Shown piece by piece: positions 34,320-42,712 of a DNA stretch of 64,000 nucleotides (position 1 is its first letter; every line of letters begins with the position of its first letter). The notes below the pieces were generated by a model that was not told the DNA's origin, ran no database searches, and saw only the letters and a program-made list of their open reading frames with translations. The stretch comes from Streptomyces microflavus (GTDB lineage Bacteria > Actinomycetota > Actinomycetes > Streptomycetales > Streptomycetaceae), in assembly GCF_014650075.1 (NCBI RefSeq), contig NZ_BMUG01000002.1:558001-622000 (forward strand). Direction: 5' to 3'. The translations under genes were made by a program, and so were the position numbers.

Positions 34320-35699
34320 ATGACTTCTCCCAGTGAAGAACTGCTCCCCGGCACCCGGCGAACCCTCCTCCATCGCGTTGCCACCGCACAGCGCGAGGGC
34401 CGGGCGCCCTCCCTCGCGGCTGCCGTGCGGCGGGAGGGCCGGATCGTCTGGAGCGGGGGCCGTACGGGTCTGGAGGGGCCAGCCCCGGACGCCGATACGC
34501 AGTACCGGATCGGCTCGATCACCAAGACGTTCACCGCGGTTCTGGTCCTACGGCTGCGCGACGAGGGGCTGATCGACCTGGACGACCAGTTGGAGAAGCA
34601 CCTCTCCGGCACCGGAGCGGGCGGTGCGACCGTCTTCCAGCTGCTCGGCCACAGTTCGGGGCTCGGTGCCGAGGCGCCCGCCCCCTGGTGGGAGCGGACC
34701 CCGGGATCCCTGCGGCCGGAGCTCGCCGATGTGCTCGGCGAGCAGCCGCAGATGCACCCGGCAGGCCGCCGCTTCCACTACTCCAACCCGGGCTACACCC
34801 TGCTCGGTTCGCTGATCGAAGCGGTACGCGGGGTCTCCTGGGAGGAGGCCCTGCGTCGCGAGATCCTGGAGCCGCTGGGCATGCACCGTACGACGGCCGG
34901 GCCGGTCGCTCCGTACGCGGAGGGCTGGGCCGTGCACCCCTGGGCCGATGTGGTGGTGAGCGAGCCGGCCGAGGATCTCGGACTGATGGCGCCGGCCGGT
35001 CAGCTGTGGTCGACCGCCGCCGACCTGTTGCGGTTCGCCGGGTTCCTGGCGAAGGGCGACGACCGGGTTCTGTCGGCCGCTTCCGTACGGGAGATGAGGA
35101 CGCCCGCCTCGCCCGCCGCGGAGGGCGGAGGCAATTCCTACGGTCTCGGCCTCCAGGTCGTGAAGACCGACAGCCGCGTCCTCTTCGGGCACGCGGGTTC
35201 GCTGCCCGGATTCGTCGCCGGCCTGTGGTTCAGCGAGGACGACGACGTCGCGGCGGTCGCCCTCGCCAACGCCACCTCGGGGCTGCCCGCCGGCACGGTG
35301 GCCGCCGAACTCCTGAGCATCGTCGCCGACGCGGAACCGCGGATCCCCGAGCCCTGGCGCCCGCTGCCCGAGGCAGACGAGGAGCTGCTGGCCCTGACCG
35401 GGATCTGGCACTGGGGGACCCACACGTTCACGCTGAGGCTGACCGGTGGCCGGGGGCTGGAACTCAGGCCGCTGGGCGGCACCGGTCGCGGAGCGTCCTT
35501 CGTCCCCCGGCCGGACGGCACCTGGACGGGCCTGCACGACTACTACACGGGGGAGACCCTCCGGGTCGTACGCCGGGACGACGGCTCGGTCGACCACCTC
35601 GACCTCGGCTCGTTCACCTTCACCCGTGAGCCCTATGAGGCGGGAGCGGATGTTCCCGGTGGGCTGGACCCGGCAGGGTGGAGGGGGCTCGGCGGCTGA
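34320..35699 (+). CDS. Serine hydrolase, class C beta-lactamase-like
   Basis: A 459-residue protein of the beta-lactamase/transpeptidase-like family. The SxxK motif is SITK (Ser66-Lys69), the YxN motif is YSN (154-156), and HAG is the third-motif equivalent before the C-terminal beta domain. No signal peptide is seen, so it is probably cytoplasmic: an esterase or peptidase rather than a secreted beta-lactamase. The last 100 or so residues form an additional beta-rich domain. ATG 34320 is chosen over TTG 34314. Confidence 0.85.
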   Translation: MTSPSEELLPGTRRTLLHRVATAQREGRAPSLAAAVRREGRIVWSGGRTGLEGPAPDADTQYRIGSITKTFTAVLVLRLRDEGLIDLDDQLEKHLSGTGAGGATVFQLLGHSSGLGAEAPAPWWERTPGSLRPELADVLGEQPQMHPAGRRFHYSNPGYTLLGSLIEAVRGVSWEEALRREILEPLGMHRTTAGPVAPYAEGWAVHPWADVVVSEPAEDLGLMAPAGQLWSTAADLLRFAGFLAKGDDRVLSAASVREMRTPASPAAEGGGNSYGLGLQVVKTDSRVLFGHAGSLPGFVAGLWFSEDDDVAAVALANATSGLPAGTVAAELLSIVADAEPRIPEPWRPLPEADEELLALTGIWHWGTHTFTLRLTGGRGLELRPLGGTGRGASFVPRPDGTWTGLHDYYTGETLRVVRRDDGSVDHLDLGSFTFTREPYEAGADVPGGLDPAGWRGLGG

Positions 35700-35712
35700 T
35701 GCCTGAGCTGTG

Positions 35713-35762
35713 ACGGCCGGTGGGGTGGGTGTTTCACGTGAAACACCCACCCCACCGGCCGT
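35713..35762. terminator. 50-bp perfect palindrome centred on parS
   Basis: The parS core (35731-35744) is extended by 18 pairing bases on each side (acggccggtggggtgggt on the left), making a 50-bp perfect palindrome. It fills the space between convergent genes, starting 13 bases after one stop and ending 6 bases before the other, so it probably terminates both. Confidence 0.82.
35731..35744. other. parS: parS site 9
   Basis: Perfect gtttcacgtgaaac at the centre of a 50-bp palindrome. Confidence 0.96.
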
Positions 35763-35768
35763 TGTCGG

Positions 35769-36221
35769 TCAGAGAGCGAGCTTGAAGCCCACGTGGCTTG
35801 CCGTGAATCCGAGCCGCTCGTAGAACCGGTGCGCGTCCTCGCGGGTGACATCCGAGGTCAGCTGCACCAACTGGCAGTCCTGGCGGCGGGATTCGTCCAC
35901 CGCCCACTGGATCAGCTGTGTACCGAGCCCGCTGCCCCGCTCGTCGGCGTGGATGCGCACGGCCTCGATGATCGAGCGCGTGGCGCCCTGCCGGGACAGC
36001 CCGGGGACCACGGTCAGCTGGAGGGTCCCGACCACGCGGTCCTCGCGGACGGCCACGACGACGTGCTGATTCCGGTCGTCGGCCAGCCGCCGGAGCGCGG
36101 CCCGGTACGGGGTGAGGTCGTCCGGCGACTCGCGCTGCGCGCCGAGAGGGTCGTCGGCCAGCATGGCCACCACGGCGTCCAGGTCGGTCTCGACGACGGG
36201 ACGTATCTCAAGATCGCTCAT
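35769..36221 (-). CDS. GNAT-family N-acetyltransferase
   Basis: A 150-residue GNAT protein. Motif A is RIHADERGSGLGTQLIQWAVDES (about 88-110), followed by the conserved DAHRFYERLGFTASHVGFK. Such small single-domain members acetylate drugs, amino acids or protein N-termini; the substrate is unknown. It lies 27 bases downstream of the MarR gene on the same strand and is probably co-transcribed. Confidence 0.9.
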   Translation of the reverse strand: MSDLEIRPVVETDLDAVVAMLADDPLGAQRESPDDLTPYRAALRRLADDRNQHVVVAVREDRVVGTLQLTVVPGLSRQGATRSIIEAVRIHADERGSGLGTQLIQWAVDESRRQDCQLVQLTSDVTREDAHRFYERLGFTASHVGFKLAL

Positions 36222-36248
36222 GAGCGGCAGAGTACCGGCCCGCCCCTG

Positions 36249-36707
36249 TCAGACCGCGACCTTCAGCTCTTCGACCGCCCGGACCAGGGGAGCGAGCTCG
36301 GGGTTGTCCGACGCCTCGTCCAGCGCCGCCCGCAGGGCGCTGTCGTTGGTCGGCCGGGCCTCCGCGAGCAGGGTGAGACCGGCCTCGGTGACATCGGTGT
36401 AGATGCCCCGCCGATCGGTGTCGCACAGATACCGGGTCAGTAGCCCGCGGTCCTCCAGCCTCGTGACCAGCCGGGTGGTGGCGCTCTGACTGAGCACCAC
36501 CGCGTCGGCGACCTGCTTCATCTGGAGATGGCCGCCGGGGCCGCTGTGCTGCCGGCTCAACACGTCCAGCAGCGAGTACTCGCGTGCGCTGAGCCCGTGG
36601 CCCGCCTGGAGGGATCGCTCGATGCGGGACTCGATCTTCCCGTGGAGCAGGGAGAGGGCGCACCAACCCTGGGCCAGGGCGGTCAGGGCGGGGTCGGTCG
36701 CGGTCAT
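36249..36707 (-). CDS. MarR-family transcriptional regulator
   Basis: A 152-residue MarR protein. The winged helix-turn-helix includes HLQMKQVADAVVLSQSATTRLVTRLEDRGLLTRYLCDTDRRGIYTDVTEAG, with the conserved DxRG-type wing (DTDRRG). ATG 36707 follows GGAGGAGAG. It is divergent from an MFS exporter and separated by three repeats that look like its binding sites. Confidence 0.9.
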   Translation of the reverse strand: MTATDPALTALAQGWCALSLLHGKIESRIERSLQAGHGLSAREYSLLDVLSRQHSGPGGHLQMKQVADAVVLSQSATTRLVTRLEDRGLLTRYLCDTDRRGIYTDVTEAGLTLLAEARPTNDSALRAALDEASDNPELAPLVRAVEELKVAV

Positions 36708-36753
36708 GGTCTCTCCTCCGTGCGGGAGCTGCGTGGTTCCAGGATAGGGGACG

Positions 36754-36798
36754 CCTGCAATAGCCCGCGCTTGCATTTAGCCCGCGCCTGCAATTATT
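36754..36798. promoter_or_regulatory. MarR operator repeats over an MFS promoter
   Basis: Three similar units, each with a tgcaa or tgcat core followed by a TA-rich segment, start at 36756, 36772 and 36789 (16-17 bases apart, close to one and a half turns). On the forward strand ttgcat (36771-36776) and ttattg (36794-36799) are 17 bases apart, so the repeats overlap a candidate promoter of the MFS gene. Confidence 0.6.
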
Positions 36799-36846
36799 GT
36801 GAACGCTCGTAAGGCGCAGACGCAATCTTCAGGGAAGGTGAAACCC

Positions 36847-38058
36847 ATGCCGCTCGCGCTCCTCGCCCTGGCCATCGGGGCATTCGGGATCGGGACGACC
36901 GAGTTCGTGATCATGGGGTTGCTCCCCGAGGTTGCCGCGGACTTCCAGGTCTCGATCCCGACCGCAGGCTTCCTGGTGACCGGCTACGCGCTCGGGGTCG
37001 TCCTCGGTGCCCCGCTGATGACCCTGCTGGGTACCCGGGTCACCCGTAAGCGGATGCTGATGCTCCTGATGGGGCTCTTCATCGTCGGCAACCTGGTGTC
37101 CGCCCTCGCCCCCGTCTTCGGCGTCATGCTCGCCGGGCGGGTGATCGCCTCCCTCGCGCACGGTGCCTTCTTCGGCATCGGCTCGGTGGTCGCGGCCGAT
37201 CTGGTCGCCCCGCAGAAGAAGGCCGGAGCCATTGCCATGATGTTCACCGGCCTCACGGTCGCCAATGTCGTCGGCGTTCCGCTCGGCACCTACATCGGAC
37301 AGTCCGCCGGCTGGCGCACCACGTTCGTCATCGTCGCCCTCCTCGGCGTGATCGGGCTCCTCGGAGTCGCGAAGCTCATCCCCGAGCAGCCCAAGCCCGA
37401 AGGCGTACGCATCCGCCACGAGCTGGCCGCGTTCCGCAACGTCCAGGTCCTGCTCGCGATGGCCATGACCGTCCTGGGCTTCGGCGGAGTCTTCGCCGCG
37501 ATCACCTACATCACCCCGATGATGACCGAGATCGCCGGCTACTCGGCCTCGTCCGTCACCTGGCTGCTGGTCCTCTTCGGCCTCGGCATGGTGGGCGGCA
37601 ACCTGGTCGGCGGAAGGTTCGCCGACCGCCATCTGATGCCGATGCTGTACGTCTCGCTGGGCGCGCTCGCCGTTGTCCTCGGCCTGTTCACCGTGACCGC
37701 CCACAACAAGGTCGCCGCGGCCGTCACGATCGTCCTGATCGGCGCCCTGGGCTTCGCGACCGTGCCCCCGCTGCAGAAGCGGGTCCTCGACCAGGCGGCA
37801 GGAGCTCCGACCCTGGCCTCCGCCGTCAACATCGGGGCCTTCAACCTCGGCAACGCCCTCTCCGCCTGGCTCGGCGGCCTCGTGATCGCCGCCGGTCTCG
37901 GCTACACCGCCCCCAACTGGGTCGGCGCGGTCCTCGCCGCGTCCGCCCTGGTCCTGGCCGTGGTCTCCAGCCTGCTGGAGCGCCGGACCTCCCGTGCCAC
38001 AGGCGGGAGCGTCGCCGGAAGCACCCCCGAGCCGGTCGCCGCCACGGCCCGGCACTGA
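36847..38058 (+). CDS. MFS drug:H+ antiporter (DHA1 type)
   Basis: A 403-residue exporter with 12 spans. The span 1 region (GIGTTEFVIMGLLPEVAADF) is typical of the DHA1 group of arabinose/chloramphenicol efflux proteins, and the motif LGTRVTRKRMLML lies between spans 2 and 3. ATG 36847 has GGGAAGGTG upstream; the in-frame GTG at 36799 would be inside the promoter. It is probably repressed by the divergent MarR protein. Confidence 0.88.
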   Translation: MPLALLALAIGAFGIGTTEFVIMGLLPEVAADFQVSIPTAGFLVTGYALGVVLGAPLMTLLGTRVTRKRMLMLLMGLFIVGNLVSALAPVFGVMLAGRVIASLAHGAFFGIGSVVAADLVAPQKKAGAIAMMFTGLTVANVVGVPLGTYIGQSAGWRTTFVIVALLGVIGLLGVAKLIPEQPKPEGVRIRHELAAFRNVQVLLAMAMTVLGFGGVFAAITYITPMMTEIAGYSASSVTWLLVLFGLGMVGGNLVGGRFADRHLMPMLYVSLGALAVVLGLFTVTAHNKVAAAVTIVLIGALGFATVPPLQKRVLDQAAGAPTLASAVNIGAFNLGNALSAWLGGLVIAAGLGYTAPNWVGAVLAASALVLAVVSSLLERRTSRATGGSVAGSTPEPVAATARH

Positions 38059-38064
38059 GCCTCA

Positions 38065-38084
38065 CCGGGCCCCTCAGGGCCCGG
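38065..38084. terminator. Small hairpin after the MFS gene
   Basis: An 8-bp stem (ccgggccc / gggcccgg) with a 4-base loop directly after the MFS stop. It may end or attenuate transcription before the next gene. Confidence 0.5.
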
Positions 38085-38148
38085 CACCGAGCCCCCCACC
38101 GACCATCCCCACACCCCGCCCCACCACGCACCGAACAGGAGCAGTTCC

Positions 38149-38571
38149 ATGAGCACCACCACCGCTGTCGCCCCGCTGACCATCCAGGACGCCGAGGCCC
38201 TCGTCGGGGCGGCCCGCAGCGCCGCCGAGGAGGCCGGTGTCGCCGTCGCCGTGAGCGTCGTGGACGCGGGCGGCCACCTGCTGGCCTTCCGGCGCGACGA
38301 CCGGGCGGTCCTCATCGCCGGAGAGACCAGCACCCGTAAGGCGTTCACCGCTCTGCAGCTCGACGCCCCCACCGCGGACCTGGTCGACGCCGTGCAGCCC
38401 GGCGGGCTCTTCCACACCCTGCCGACCGCACTCGACCGCCCGCTGCTCTTCATCGCCGGCGGCATCCCCCTGCACCGCGACGGCCGTCTGATCGGCGCCA
38501 TCGGGGTCGGCGGCGGGGCTCCCGAGCAGGACCACGGGTTCGCGGCTGCCGCGGCGGCCTCCCTCGTCTGA
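38149..38571 (+). CDS. GlcG/HbpS-like heme-binding family protein (DUF336)
   Basis: A 140-residue protein of the GlcG/HbpS family, with the conserved VSVVDAGGHLLAFRRDD, TSTRKAFTA and GGIPLHRDGRLIGAIGVGGG motifs. HbpS of Streptomyces is a secreted heme-binding sensor, but this protein has no signal peptide. Its AGGAGCAG site precedes the ATG. It follows the MFS gene by 90 bases and may be part of the same unit. Function is not certain. Confidence 0.8.
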   Translation: MSTTTAVAPLTIQDAEALVGAARSAAEEAGVAVAVSVVDAGGHLLAFRRDDRAVLIAGETSTRKAFTALQLDAPTADLVDAVQPGGLFHTLPTALDRPLLFIAGGIPLHRDGRLIGAIGVGGGAPEQDHGFAAAAAASLV

Positions 38572-38595
38572 GGCGGAGGAGCCGCACCACAGCAC

Positions 38596-38624
38596 AGCCG
38601 CACCGCCCACCCGGCGGTGCGGCT
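38596..38624. terminator. Bidirectional terminator
   Basis: A perfect 12-bp stem (agccgcaccgcc / ggcggtgcggct) with a 5-base loop between two convergent genes. Confidence 0.8.
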
Positions 38625-38632
38625 GCCGTGCG

Positions 38633-39499
38633 TCAGCCCGTCGCTACGGTGAGCGGGGCGAACCTGCGGGTCGCGTCGCCCGGCAGCTCCGCAATGCCGT
38701 ACGTCATCACCGCGGTCCGGGAGCCCGGCTCGAGGCCGCGCTCCACCAGCCAGCCGAGCAACTCCTCATGGCGTGCGTCGACATCGGTCCGCAGCGGCCG
38801 GTCCGTCGTGGCGGCCAGCGCGGTGACGAGGGCCTTTGCGGTGGTGGTGTCCCGGGCGACCAGCGGACCGACGACGTGGGCCTCGCCGCTCGGCCAGAGG
38901 GCCGCGTAACCGGTCAGCTCGCCGTTCTCCTCGGCGACCTGGAGCCGGTCGGAGAAGGCCGGGAGCCGGGCGATGATGTGCGTGCGGTCGATACCGAAGA
39001 CCGGCAGGTCGAGCCGGACCATCGCCTGCAGATCGTCCGCGGCGGCCGGACGTGTGGCCACCGCCGAGCCCAGGGCCTCCGCACGGAACCGGCCGCGGAC
39101 CCGCTCGGTCCGGCCCACATGGGCGAAGCCGAGCTCCTCGTAGAGGCGCTGTCCCTGAGGTGTGGCGTACAGCGCGAGCGGGGTGGACCCGGCTTCCTCC
39201 ATCACATGGCGCATGAGCCGCCGGGCGATCCCCTGCCGGGCGTGGCGTTCGGCGACGAGGAGCATGCCGACGGCTGCCAGGCGGGGCCCGTACGACGTCA
39301 CCACACAGGCCGCCACCAGGCCCTTCCCCTTGGGTTCCGCGATGCCGTACCCCGTACCGGCGGAGAGGAGCAGCCCCCATCGGTGCTCGTCGCGTGGCCA
39401 GCCCCGGTCCTCGCTGAGGTCGGCGCAGGAGACCAGGTCTCCCCGCGTGAGGCGCCGTACGGGCAGGTCGACGAGGGGCAGGGGTGATCGGCTGTGCAT
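38633..39499 (-). CDS. GNAT-family N-acetyltransferase, two-domain type
   Basis: A 288-residue protein. The first GNAT domain (about 15-145) has the acetyl-CoA motif ERHARQGIARRLMRHVMEEA; the second half has a weaker GNAT-like fold (GRFRAEALG... DLPVFGIDRTHIIARL). Such two-domain members are common in Streptomyces and of unknown substrate. ATG 39499 is the best start; longer frames run into parS site 10. Confidence 0.8.
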   Translation of the reverse strand: MHSRSPLPLVDLPVRRLTRGDLVSCADLSEDRGWPRDEHRWGLLLSAGTGYGIAEPKGKGLVAACVVTSYGPRLAAVGMLLVAERHARQGIARRLMRHVMEEAGSTPLALYATPQGQRLYEELGFAHVGRTERVRGRFRAEALGSAVATRPAAADDLQAMVRLDLPVFGIDRTHIIARLPAFSDRLQVAEENGELTGYAALWPSGEAHVVGPLVARDTTTAKALVTALAATTDRPLRTDVDARHEELLGWLVERGLEPGSRTAVMTYGIAELPGDATRRFAPLTVATG

Positions 39500-39581
39500 G
39501 GGGTCAGGCTGTCCGACGCGATGATCGCCCGTCCACCGGTTTCCCGGAACTGGCCGAGAACCGAAGCTGTTCGGCCACTCG

Positions 39582-39595
39582 GTTTCACGTGAAAC
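39582..39595. other. parS: parS site 10
   Basis: Perfect gtttcacgtgaaac in the space between the GNAT gene and the NUDIX gene (both on the reverse strand). Confidence 0.95.
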
Positions 39596-39637
39596 ATGGA
39601 GCACAGCCGCGCGCGGGGGCCACACACCCGGGGGTTG

Positions 39638-40117
39638 TCAGCTCAGGTCGGGGGCGTGCATCGCCCGTACGCCCTCGATGTTGCCGTCCAGATAGTGGCG
39701 CAGGGAGAGCGGTACGAGGTGCACGGCGGCGATCCCGACCCGGCTGAACGGCACCCGGACGATCTCGTACTCCCCGCACGGCTCGTCGATCTCCGGTCCG
39801 TGCCGCTGGGTGACGTCCATCGACGCGAGCCGGCAGACGAAGAAGTGCTGGACCTTCACCCCCGTCACACCGCCGTCCGCGATGTGCTCGACGGTGTCGA
39901 CGAAGCAGGGCACCACATCGACGATCTTGGCGCCGAGCTCCTCGTCGACCTCGCGGTGCAGGGCTTCGACGACCGTGGCGTCCTCCGGCTCGACCCCGCC
40001 GCCGGGCGTGAGCCAGTAGGGATCGACCCCCGGTTTGGTGCGCTTGATGAGGACGAGGTCGTCGCCGTCGAGCAGGATGGCGCGTGCGGTGCGCTTGACC
40101 ACAGGACGTTCGGTCAT
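39638..40117 (-). CDS. NUDIX hydrolase
   Basis: A 159-residue protein with a complete Nudix box: GGGVEPEDATVVEALHREVDEELGA (G-x5-E-x7-REUxEExGU, about residues 38-62). It should hydrolyse a nucleoside diphosphate linked to another group; the substrate is not evident. Its ATG overlaps the stop codon of the cystathionine-lyase-like gene by 4 bases, so the two are translationally coupled. Confidence 0.92.
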   Translation of the reverse strand: MTERPVVKRTARAILLDGDDLVLIKRTKPGVDPYWLTPGGGVEPEDATVVEALHREVDEELGAKIVDVVPCFVDTVEHIADGGVTGVKVQHFFVCRLASMDVTQRHGPEIDEPCGEYEIVRVPFSRVGIAAVHLVPLSLRHYLDGNIEGVRAMHAPDLS

Positions 40118-41286
40118 GGCAAGAGAGTGGCCCGCGCGGACCCGTCTGAAACTCCCCCAGCCCGCCCGACCGCTTCGTCCAGCGCCCGCTCGACGTCCGC
40201 CAGCAGGTCCTCCGGGTCCTCCGCGCCGACCGAGAAGCGGATGAAGCCCTCCGGCACGGCGTCACCGCCCCAACGGCCCCGGCGCTCGGCGGTGGAACGT
40301 ACACCGCCGAAACTCGTCGCGTCGTCGACCAGCCGCAGCGCGGCGAGGAAGCGCTCCGCCGTCTCCCGGTCGGCCAGCTCGAACGACACCACCGAACCGA
40401 AGCGCCGCATCTGGCGCACGGCGACCCCGTACGACGGGTCGGCGGGCAGTCCGGGATACCGCAGCCCGGTGACCTCGGCCCGCCCGGCCAGCACCTCGGC
40501 GAGGGCCAGAGCCGTGGTGCACTGCCGGTCGATGCGCAGCTGGAGCGTGGCGAGCGAACGGTGGGCGAGCCAGGCCTCCATCGGGCCCGGGATGGCCCCG
40601 ACGACCTTGCGCCAGCGCCGTACGTCGGCGGTCAGCAGAGGATCACGGCAGGTGACATGGCCCAGCAGGATGTCGCCGTGCCCGGTCATGCCCTTGGTGT
40701 CACTGGCCACCGAGAAGTCCGCGCCGAGCTCCAGCGGGCGCTGGCCGATCGGGGTGGCCAGGGTGTTGTCGACGGCGACCAGCACACCCGCCTCGTGCGC
40801 CGCCGCCACCAGCCGACGGATGTCGCAGACGTCCAGCCCCGGGTTGGACGGGCTCTCGATCCACAGCAGCTTCGCCCCCTCAAGGAGTGCCAGCTGGGCG
40901 TCGCCGCCGGTCGGCGCGGTCTTGACCTCGACGCCGAAAGCCGTCAGCTGCTCCCGTACGAGCGGCAGCGCCTGGTAGCCGTCGTCCGGCAGCACCACGG
41001 TGTCGCCCGTGCGGACCTGGGAGAGCAGTACGGCGGTGATCGCCGCCATACCGGAGGCGAAGACCGTCGTGCTCACCTCCTCGCCGGGCGCCTCCAGCTC
41101 GCCGATGGCCCGCTCCAGATGGGTCCAGGTCGGGTTGGTGTCCCGGCCGTACGTGTAGGGACCCACCGGCTCGCCGGAGAGGTGGAAGTGCGCGGCGAAG
41201 ACCGGACCGGGCAGGGTCGGCTCGTACTGCTCCGGTTCGGGAAGTCCGGCGCGTACCGCGCGCGTTCCGTCGCCCATGGTGCTCAT
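40114..41286 (-). CDS. Trans-sulfuration PLP enzyme (cystathionine gamma-lyase-like)
   Basis: A 390-residue Cys/Met metabolism PLP-dependent enzyme. The PLP lysine is Lys198 in SDTKGMTGHGD, and PYTYGRDTNPT and SPSNPGLDVCD are the family substrate-site motifs. It acts on sulfur amino acids, probably cleaving cystathionine to cysteine, though cystathionine gamma-synthase-like or methionine gamma-lyase activity cannot be excluded. GGAGCAGC precedes the ATG. Coupled to the NUDIX gene by a 4-base overlap. Confidence 0.9.
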   Translation of the reverse strand: MSTMGDGTRAVRAGLPEPEQYEPTLPGPVFAAHFHLSGEPVGPYTYGRDTNPTWTHLERAIGELEAPGEEVSTTVFASGMAAITAVLLSQVRTGDTVVLPDDGYQALPLVREQLTAFGVEVKTAPTGGDAQLALLEGAKLLWIESPSNPGLDVCDIRRLVAAAHEAGVLVAVDNTLATPIGQRPLELGADFSVASDTKGMTGHGDILLGHVTCRDPLLTADVRRWRKVVGAIPGPMEAWLAHRSLATLQLRIDRQCTTALALAEVLAGRAEVTGLRYPGLPADPSYGVAVRQMRRFGSVVSFELADRETAERFLAALRLVDDATSFGGVRSTAERRGRWGGDAVPEGFIRFSVGAEDPEDLLADVERALDEAVGRAGGVSDGSARATLLP

Positions 41287-41326
41287 GCTGCTCCGTAAGT
41301 AGTCAGGTGGTCCGGGAGGGCCGGGG

Positions 41327-41704
41327 TCAGCCCTCGTCCGGCAGGACCATGTTGAGGGCCCAGGAGACGACCGAGATGATCAGGCCACCGAGCACGGCGG
41401 TCCAGAAGCCCTCGACGTGGAAGCTGAGATCGAAGACGCCGGCCAGCCAGGAGGTCAGCATCAGCATCAGGGCGTTGACCACCAGGGTGATCAGCCCCAG
41501 CGTCAGGATGAACAGCGGGAACGTCAGGAGCTGGACCACCGGCTTGACCAGGAAGTTCACCACGCCGAAGATCAGCGCGACCAGTATCAGGGTGAGGACC
41601 TTGCGGCCGGTGGAGCCGCCCTCCAGCGTGATGTTCCCGATCAGCCAGATGGCCACGGCCAGCGCACCCGCGTTGGCGATCGTCTTGACTACGAAATTCT
41701 TCAT
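41327..41704 (-). CDS. Phage-holin family 4 (YvlD-like) membrane protein
   Basis: A 125-residue protein with four hydrophobic spans, beginning KTIANAGALAVAIWLIGNITLEGG and continuing with FGVVNFLVKPVVQLLTFPLFILTLGLITLVVNALMLML. This is the YvlD/holin 4 superfamily, which is chromosomal and not a prophage remnant. The function is unknown. It lies 40 bases before the cystathionine-lyase-like gene on the same strand. Confidence 0.85.
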   Translation of the reverse strand: MKNFVVKTIANAGALAVAIWLIGNITLEGGSTGRKVLTLILVALIFGVVNFLVKPVVQLLTFPLFILTLGLITLVVNALMLMLTSWLAGVFDLSFHVEGFWTAVLGGLIISVVSWALNMVLPDEG

Positions 41705-41791
41705 GTGTCTGATCGTGGCAGACATGATCGGTGGTGGACACCGACAGCGCACGCGGAACCGGTAGCACGGGTCACAAGGGGCGGACGGGCC

Positions 41792-42109
41792 ATGAAAGCA
41801 TTCAGACTGGACGAGCTGGAGGCGGAACGGGCCGCCAACGACGGCGCCTACCTGCAGTTCGTGCGGGAGCGGAACATGTCCGTCGGCCTGTACGCCCTGG
41901 ACGCGGGCGCGCTCGACCCGCAGCAGCCGCACCAACAGGACGAGGTCTACTTCGTCGTCAGCGGCCGGGCTTCGATCACGGTCGGGATGGAGACCACGCA
42001 GGTCGGCCGGGGGAGCGTCGTCTATGTGCCGGCCGGAGTGGCCCACAAGTTCCACCACATCACCGAGGACCTGCGCGTGATGGTCGTCTTCTCCCCGCCG
42101 GAGGGCTGA
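41792..42109 (+). CDS. Cupin-domain protein
   Basis: A 105-residue single-domain cupin. Motif 1 is PHQQDEVYFVVSGRASITVG, with the metal-binding His and Glu; motif 2 is GSVVYVPAGVAHKFHHI. It may be a small metal-dependent enzyme or binding protein; no substrate can be assigned. ATG 41792 gives the full domain; longer in-frame starts overlap the divergent holin-family gene. Confidence 0.88.
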   Translation: MKAFRLDELEAERAANDGAYLQFVRERNMSVGLYALDAGALDPQQPHQQDEVYFVVSGRASITVGMETTQVGRGSVVYVPAGVAHKFHHITEDLRVMVVFSPPEG

Positions 42110-42218
42110 ACCCCGGGTTCCCTAAGGGTTCGATCAGGGGTCTTCAAGGGCTGCGAGGCCCCCGCCGGGCTCCCCCGCGCCCTTAGCATCGAGGCAGCAA
42201 CCCAGAGAGACGAGGTAG

Positions 42219-42443
42219 ATGGCGATGGCCGTGCGGGAGATATACGCGGGGATGCCCTGGTGGGTGAAGTGGATCGCGGTGCCCGTCATCGCGATCTTCG
42301 TGTTCGGCGGGCTGATCGCCAGCGTGGTCGGCTTCGTGATCAGCCTCCTCTTCAAGGCGCTGGTCTTCGTCGTGCTGGTCGGCGGTCTGATCTTCGTCGT
42401 ACGCAAGTTCACCTCCTCGTCGTCCTCGCGCGGCGACTGGTAG
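42219..42443 (+). CDS. DUF5326 small membrane protein
   Basis: A 74-residue protein with two hydrophobic spans (WIAVPVIAIFVFGGLIASVVGFVISLL and ALVFVVLVGGLIFVV) and a C-terminal Ser-rich tail. This streptomycete family is of unknown function. ATG 42225 could be the true start because GAGG lies 8 bases upstream. Confidence 0.8.
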   Translation: MAMAVREIYAGMPWWVKWIAVPVIAIFVFGGLIASVVGFVISLLFKALVFVVLVGGLIFVVRKFTSSSSSRGDW

Positions 42444-42712
42444 CGGAGGCCCCGCGGGCCGGTGCGGTGCGGGGGTGCGCACAGGCCTGCGGATTAGCCC
42501 AGCTGAGCTAAGTCCAGAAGGAAAACCCCCTCCTGCCAGGGGCGGCCGATACAGTGACATAACGCTGCCGCCCTCTGGAATGTGACCTTCTGTCACCGAA
42601 CCGACCGAGTGACCAGTGGTTTGTACGACAGCCCGGTCGTTGGTGCGGCAGTCCCGTGGGGGCGGCCTCCACGGGTGGGCTGACGGCCCGTCACCATGCC
42701 TGGGGGTGACCT

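Noticed and set aside
41327..41704. Holin-family gene as prophage remnant
   Set aside because: The YvlD/holin 4 family is mainly chromosomal, and no other phage genes or att repeats are near.
42444..42712. Possible tRNA or integrated-element junction before ssgR
   Set aside because: No cloverleaf or T-loop signature was seen; only weak hairpins.
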